DNA of 8,917 bases, from assembly GCA_023269335.1 (NCBI GenBank), contig JAHFTM010000060.1, forward strand, positions 1 through 8,917. The letters run 5' to 3'. Shown here piece after piece: positions 6,535 to 8,917 of this stretch. A program made the translations under genes and the position numbers. The notes under the pieces were generated by a model that had not been told where the DNA came from, did no database searches, and worked only from the letters and a program-made list of their open reading frames with translations. Numbering within the stretch: position 1 is the stretch's first letter; the number at the start of each line of letters is the position of its first letter. The DNA comes from Chlamydiia bacterium (lineage in GTDB: Bacteria > Chlamydiota > Chlamydiia > Chlamydiales > FEN-1388).

Positions 6535-7549
6535 ATGAATTCAATTTCACCAGCAGCAGTAGTTTCAACATCACCAACAGAGCAGCTTGTCGCAGGAGCA
6601 GAGGCTCTTCAGTAGAAACCCAAAATGAAACACAAGACAAAGTAGCCGTAGCTGGACAAAGACTGGCTGGCTCCAATTCTTCATCTTCCAATTCTTCATC
6701 TTCCAATTCTTCATCTTCCAGTTCTTCATCTTCAGAATCAGCAACTTTGCAAACACTGCAGGAGGCCGGAGCTCAAAAACATCGCAGATATTTACGACAA
6801 AAAAGAGATGAAAATGAGTTTGCTCAGCAGTTAGTTGAGACTGAATTTTCTGATTATTGCGATACAGCAAAAGCTTTTCCTAGAAGTGCTTTGGGTGATG
6901 ATGCCTTTTATAAACATCTTGCCAGTAGAGAAAATTTTTTAAAAGCAAGCCGCGTAGTCAACATTCTTTTGCAACGAGTGAGCGGTGATGTGGAGAAATT
7001 GCCTTGGGATATGAAATTGGCATTACAGCGTCGTGGAGAAGAGAGTCAAACTGGAATTGATCTTGAGCTATCTAATCTTTATCTTTCAAAAAATCAACTT
7101 TTTAAAATGACACGTATCATGCGCAACATTACCTCTATTAACTTTACTAACTGTATTTTTGACGGTTCCAAAATTGCATGTTTGATCCTAACGTACGCCG
7201 GGCAAATAAACCTGCAGCAATGTTCTTACCTCAAATTAAATCTATGCAAATTTCTGGTCACATTTTGCCTGTGAGCTCGCTTGATAAAGATCTCACAGGG
7301 CTTACAGCTGCCAGAGCACTCACCGCCATAGCTGAGGCAAATGGTTCAATGGCAGATTTTAAGCAAGTGCTTCCAAAAGCTTCAAATGATCAAGTCCTAG
7401 AACTTACAAAAGAAGCGCAGTCAGCAAGATTTACTGCTTGGCTGAAGCGTAAAGTTGCACCCTATAGCTTAGACAACGATACAAATCTTCTCCTTAGTGA
7501 CTACCTCAAAGATAGTCGCACAAAAAAGTGCCAGCTGATCTGGAGTTAG
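6535..7549 (+). pseudogene. Frameshifted effector-like gene with Ser/Thr-rich N-terminus and Ser/Asn repeat
   Basis: Translation from the ATG gives MNSISPAAVVSTSPTEQL, then ends at TAG 6613-6615. Coding continues in the -1 frame from about 6602 (SSVETQNETQDKVAVAGQRL) through a Ser/Asn tract to about 7180, and then in the next -1 frame (FDPNVRRANKPAAMF onward) to TAG 7547-7549. Restored, the product would be about 338 residues: a Ser/Thr-rich start with no signal peptide, a Ser/Asn linker (about residues 46-66), a charged helical part (RRYLRQKRDENEFAQQL), then a segment with a faint leucine-rich-repeat look (LELSNLYLSKNQLFKM, ITSINFTNCIF) and a helical C-terminus. I do not recognise a family. 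The N-terminus is of the type seen on type III effectors (inference). Both shifts fit single-base losses. A shorter product starting at TTG 6747 is possible but has no evident ribosome binding site. Sequencing error is the alternative, though the neighbouring 6.3-kb frame is intact. Confidence 0.65.
6672..6731 (+). repeat. Four tandem 15-bp repeats encoding a Ser/Asn tract
   Basis: The unit TCCAATTCTTCATCT occurs at 6672-6686, 6687-6701 and 6702-6716 exactly, and at 6717-6731 with one A-to-G change. In the -1 continuation frame of the broken gene it reads Ser-Asn-Ser-Ser-Ser three times, then five Ser. Copy-number change by slippage would keep the frame and change only linker length. Confidence 0.9.
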
Positions 7550-7562
7550 TTTAAAATATTCT

Positions 7563-7578
7563 GAATTGGCGACAATTC
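7563..7578 (+). other. Short hairpin GAATTG-GCGA-CAATTC in the leader of lptD
   Basis: A perfect 6-bp inverted repeat with a four-base loop lies just after the end of the broken gene and ends at the base where the larger hairpin begins. There is no T-run after it, so it is not a standard intrinsic terminator. It may be a stability or regulatory element. Confidence 0.4.
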
Positions 7579-7618
7579 TTCAGGTAGGTATAGTGCTTCT
7601 ACTTACGACCACCTGAAG
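7578..7618 (+). promoter_or_regulatory. Inverted repeat that can pair with the lptD ribosome binding site
   Basis: CTTCAGGT (7578-7585) is exactly complementary to ACCTGAAG (7611-7618), separated by 25 nt. The downstream arm overlaps the first three bases of the AAGGA Shine-Dalgarno (7616-7620) of the gene starting at 7628. In RNA the stem would partly hide the ribosome binding site. The pairing is seen directly; a regulatory role is inference. Confidence 0.45.
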
Positions 7619-7620
7619 GA
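7616..7620 (+). promoter_or_regulatory. Ribosome binding site AAGGA of lptD
   Basis: AAGGA lies 7 nt before ATG 7628, the same motif and spacing as for the gene at 6535. It supports this start, which also gives a clean signal peptide. Confidence 0.7.
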
Positions 7621-7627
7621 TTTCGCT

Positions 7628-8917
7628 ATGTTGCAATCGGGCCGTTTGGCTCTCCTTTTTTTTACCTTCATTTCTTCATTTTTTGCAGCCCTTTGTGCAG
7701 AAGAGCTACCTGCTGCAAATACAAATGAAGATGCAGCTAAGGAAGAGAGCGACAAGAAAAATCTGAAAATTGAATTGAATGAACCGGGGTATAAAAATGG
7801 TGTCCTCACCACCTCCAAGGGTGGAACTGTCACAGGTGAAGATCTTTTTTTACAAGCTCAAAACATCAACTATATCCGTCGTCAGGAAAATGGAAAAAGC
7901 GTTCATAAAATTGAAGCCAATGGTGATCTTTTTTTCTTGTTTAAAGGAAAAGCTTATACTGGTGAGAGGATTGAAATTGATGCCGAGGCGCGAAAATCGA
8001 TCATTTATAATGGCTGCACCAATGTTGATCCCTGGTTTGTAGGCGGAAAAGAAATTGAGCTTGAGAAAGATGGCAGCGGCATCATTCACGAAGGCTACAT
8101 GACGACGAGCGAAAACGAAAGAAATGAATGGAGCGTCGAATCATCAGAGGTAAGTCTTTCTAAAGGCACAAAAGTAAAAGCCAAGAACGTGCGTTTTGTT
8201 TTTGTCCGCATGCCTCTTTTATGGCTGCCAACATTTTCTACTGACTTAAGGCAAGAAAATAAAACACCTTTTAAATACCGCTTCCGCTGGGATGGCCTAG
8301 GCCCGCGTGTAGGTATCTCTTACGATCTTATCAAAACAAAAAGTTTTCGCACCGAACTTTTATTCGACATCATCTTCAAACATGGCCTCGGAGCTGGTAT
8401 CGCAACAAACTACGAAAGTCCTACAAGCCATGCCAAATTTAAAACCTATAACTACGTTGCAGAAGACTTTCAAAACCTGTTCGGCAAGAAAAAACTTGAT
8501 TGGCCGCGATATCGCTTTCAAGGTAAATATGATGACCGTTACTTCAACAACAAGGTAAATTTTGATCTCACATACGATAAACTATCAGATTTGAATGTAC
8601 GTGGTGACTATCCATCGGTAGGCTTTGACACGGGAAGAATTATGCCTACTCAAGCAACTTTCTCAAGAACGAGCCCTGAGTGGATTTCCAGCTTGAATAC
8701 AAAAGTACGCATGAATAACTTTCAAACTGTAAAGCAACAGCTGCCGCTCTTTCGATTTACGCCAAGGCCGATTAAGCTCTTTGATTCAGGCTGTACTTTA
8801 GATAGCAAGCTGAGTGCTGGCTACTTAGACTATCGCTATGCCAATCAAACGCACCATGTCCATAACTTTCACTCTTCAAGAATTGAGTTGTCACAAAACC
8901 TCTACCGTAATTTTTTA
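7628..8917 (+). CDS. lptD: LptD/OstA-family LPS-assembly outer-membrane protein (N-terminal part)
   Basis: LptD forms, with LptE, the outer-membrane translocon that inserts lipopolysaccharide into the outer leaflet. The 430 codons present begin with a Sec signal peptide: Arg6, a Leu/Phe-rich core, and AALCA before Glu25 as the likely signal peptidase I site. The Cys at 23 lacks a proper lipobox. An acidic linker (25-50) follows, then an OstA/LptA-type beta-jellyroll (about 60-175) with alternating short strands such as GEDLFLQAQNINY, KIEANGDLFF and EIELEKDGSG. The bridge to the barrel is the most telling part: KAKNVRFVFVRMPLLWLP (about 185-202) matches the LptD pattern in which a 'aknv.f.v...P.fylP' strand precedes the barrel, followed by 'GLGPRVGISYDL' and aromatic-rich amphipathic strands. 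The C-terminus lies outside the window. The sequence is distant from proteobacterial LptD and fits the shorter chlamydial form. It starts 78 nt after the broken gene and may have its own promoter or share the upstream transcript. Confidence 0.75.
   Translation, partial: MLQSGRLALLFFTFISSFFAALCAEELPAANTNEDAAKEESDKKNLKIELNEPGYKNGVLTTSKGGTVTGEDLFLQAQNINYIRRQENGKSVHKIEANGDLFFLFKGKAYTGERIEIDAEARKSIIYNGCTNVDPWFVGGKEIELEKDGSGIIHEGYMTTSENERNEWSVESSEVSLSKGTKVKAKNVRFVFVRMPLLWLPTFSTDLRQENKTPFKYRFRWDGLGPRVGISYDLIKTKSFRTELLFDIIFKHGLGAGIATNYESPTSHAKFKTYNYVAEDFQNLFGKKKLDWPRYRFQGKYDDRYFNNKVNFDLTYDKLSDLNVRGDYPSVGFDTGRIMPTQATFSRTSPEWISSLNTKVRMNNFQTVKQQLPLFRFTPRPIKLFDSGCTLDSKLSAGYLDYRYANQTHHVHNFHSSRIELSQNLYRNFL

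Noticed and set aside
6590..6615. Programmed -1 frameshifting at the first junction
   Set aside because: No X XXY YYZ heptamer occurs before the TAG, and the same holds at 7163-7200, so mutational loss of a base is simpler.
6672..6731. CRISPR-like array
   Set aside because: Units are 15 bp, directly adjacent without spacers, and in frame within a gene.
6503..6870. Minus-strand ORFs with a Lys-Met-Lys-Asn-Trp or acidic repeat
   Set aside because: The repetitive peptide is the antisense reading of the 15-bp Ser/Asn repeat. The plus strand has the ribosome binding site and the coding continuity.
7578..7618. Intrinsic terminator after the broken gene
   Set aside because: The stem is short with a 25-nt loop and no T-run follows; its downstream arm overlaps the next gene's ribosome binding site.
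7628..7699. Lipoprotein signal (Cys23) in LptD
   Set aside because: Leu precedes the Cys where a small residue is needed. AALCA-Glu is a better signal peptidase I site and the family is an integral barrel.
7603..8089. ORFs on both strands within the start of lptD (7603-7833 minus, 7779-8042 plus, 7850-8089 minus)
   Set aside because: They are shadows of the LptD frame, which has a signal peptide, a domain match and a ribosome binding site.

Overview
The window looks like chromosomal DNA from a member of the Chlamydiota, most likely an amoeba-associated lineage related to Parachlamydia, Waddlia or Simkania. The basis is indirect: moderately AT-rich DNA, a short-form LptD/OstA outer-membrane protein of the kind found in chlamydiae, and large multidomain proteins with eukaryote-directed domains and no Sec signal. 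There is no rRNA or other phylogenetic marker, so the assignment is an inference. A Legionella-like intracellular bacterium is the main alternative.

Layout: (1) Positions 1-6281, minus strand: one uninterrupted reading frame of at least 2093 codons that starts at 6281 and leaves the window at its left edge without a stop. It encodes a giant, mostly helical protein. Its N-terminal third resembles SopB/IpgD inositol-phosphate phosphatases and carries a CX5R active-site loop (HCKSGTERTG, Cys704). Six degenerate helical repeats of about 62 residues follow, then a RasGEF(CDC25)-like region whose core is tandemly duplicated, then another duplicated segment of about 100 residues. (2) 6282-6534: a very AT-rich divergent intergenic region holding the promoters and ribosome binding sites of both flanking genes. 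(3) 6535-7549, plus strand: a broken gene with a Ser/Thr-rich start, a 4 x 15-bp tandem repeat coding for a Ser/Asn tract, and at least two frameshifts in the same direction. It looks like a decaying effector-type gene. (4) 7550-7627: a short leader with two adjacent hairpins, the second of which overlaps the Shine-Dalgarno sequence of the next gene. (5) 7628-8917 and beyond, plus strand: the first 430 codons of an LptD/OstA-family LPS-assembly outer-membrane protein with a signal peptide.

The genes do not form a single pathway. LptD is an envelope housekeeping gene. The two genes to its left look like host-interaction genes arranged divergently. The most interesting item is the giant protein. 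A lipid-phosphatase-like module and a small-GTPase-exchange-factor-like module in one chain would suit an effector that reshapes phosphoinositides and Ras/Arf/Rab-type GTPases on the same host membrane. Both domain assignments rest on motif recognition by eye, without a profile search.
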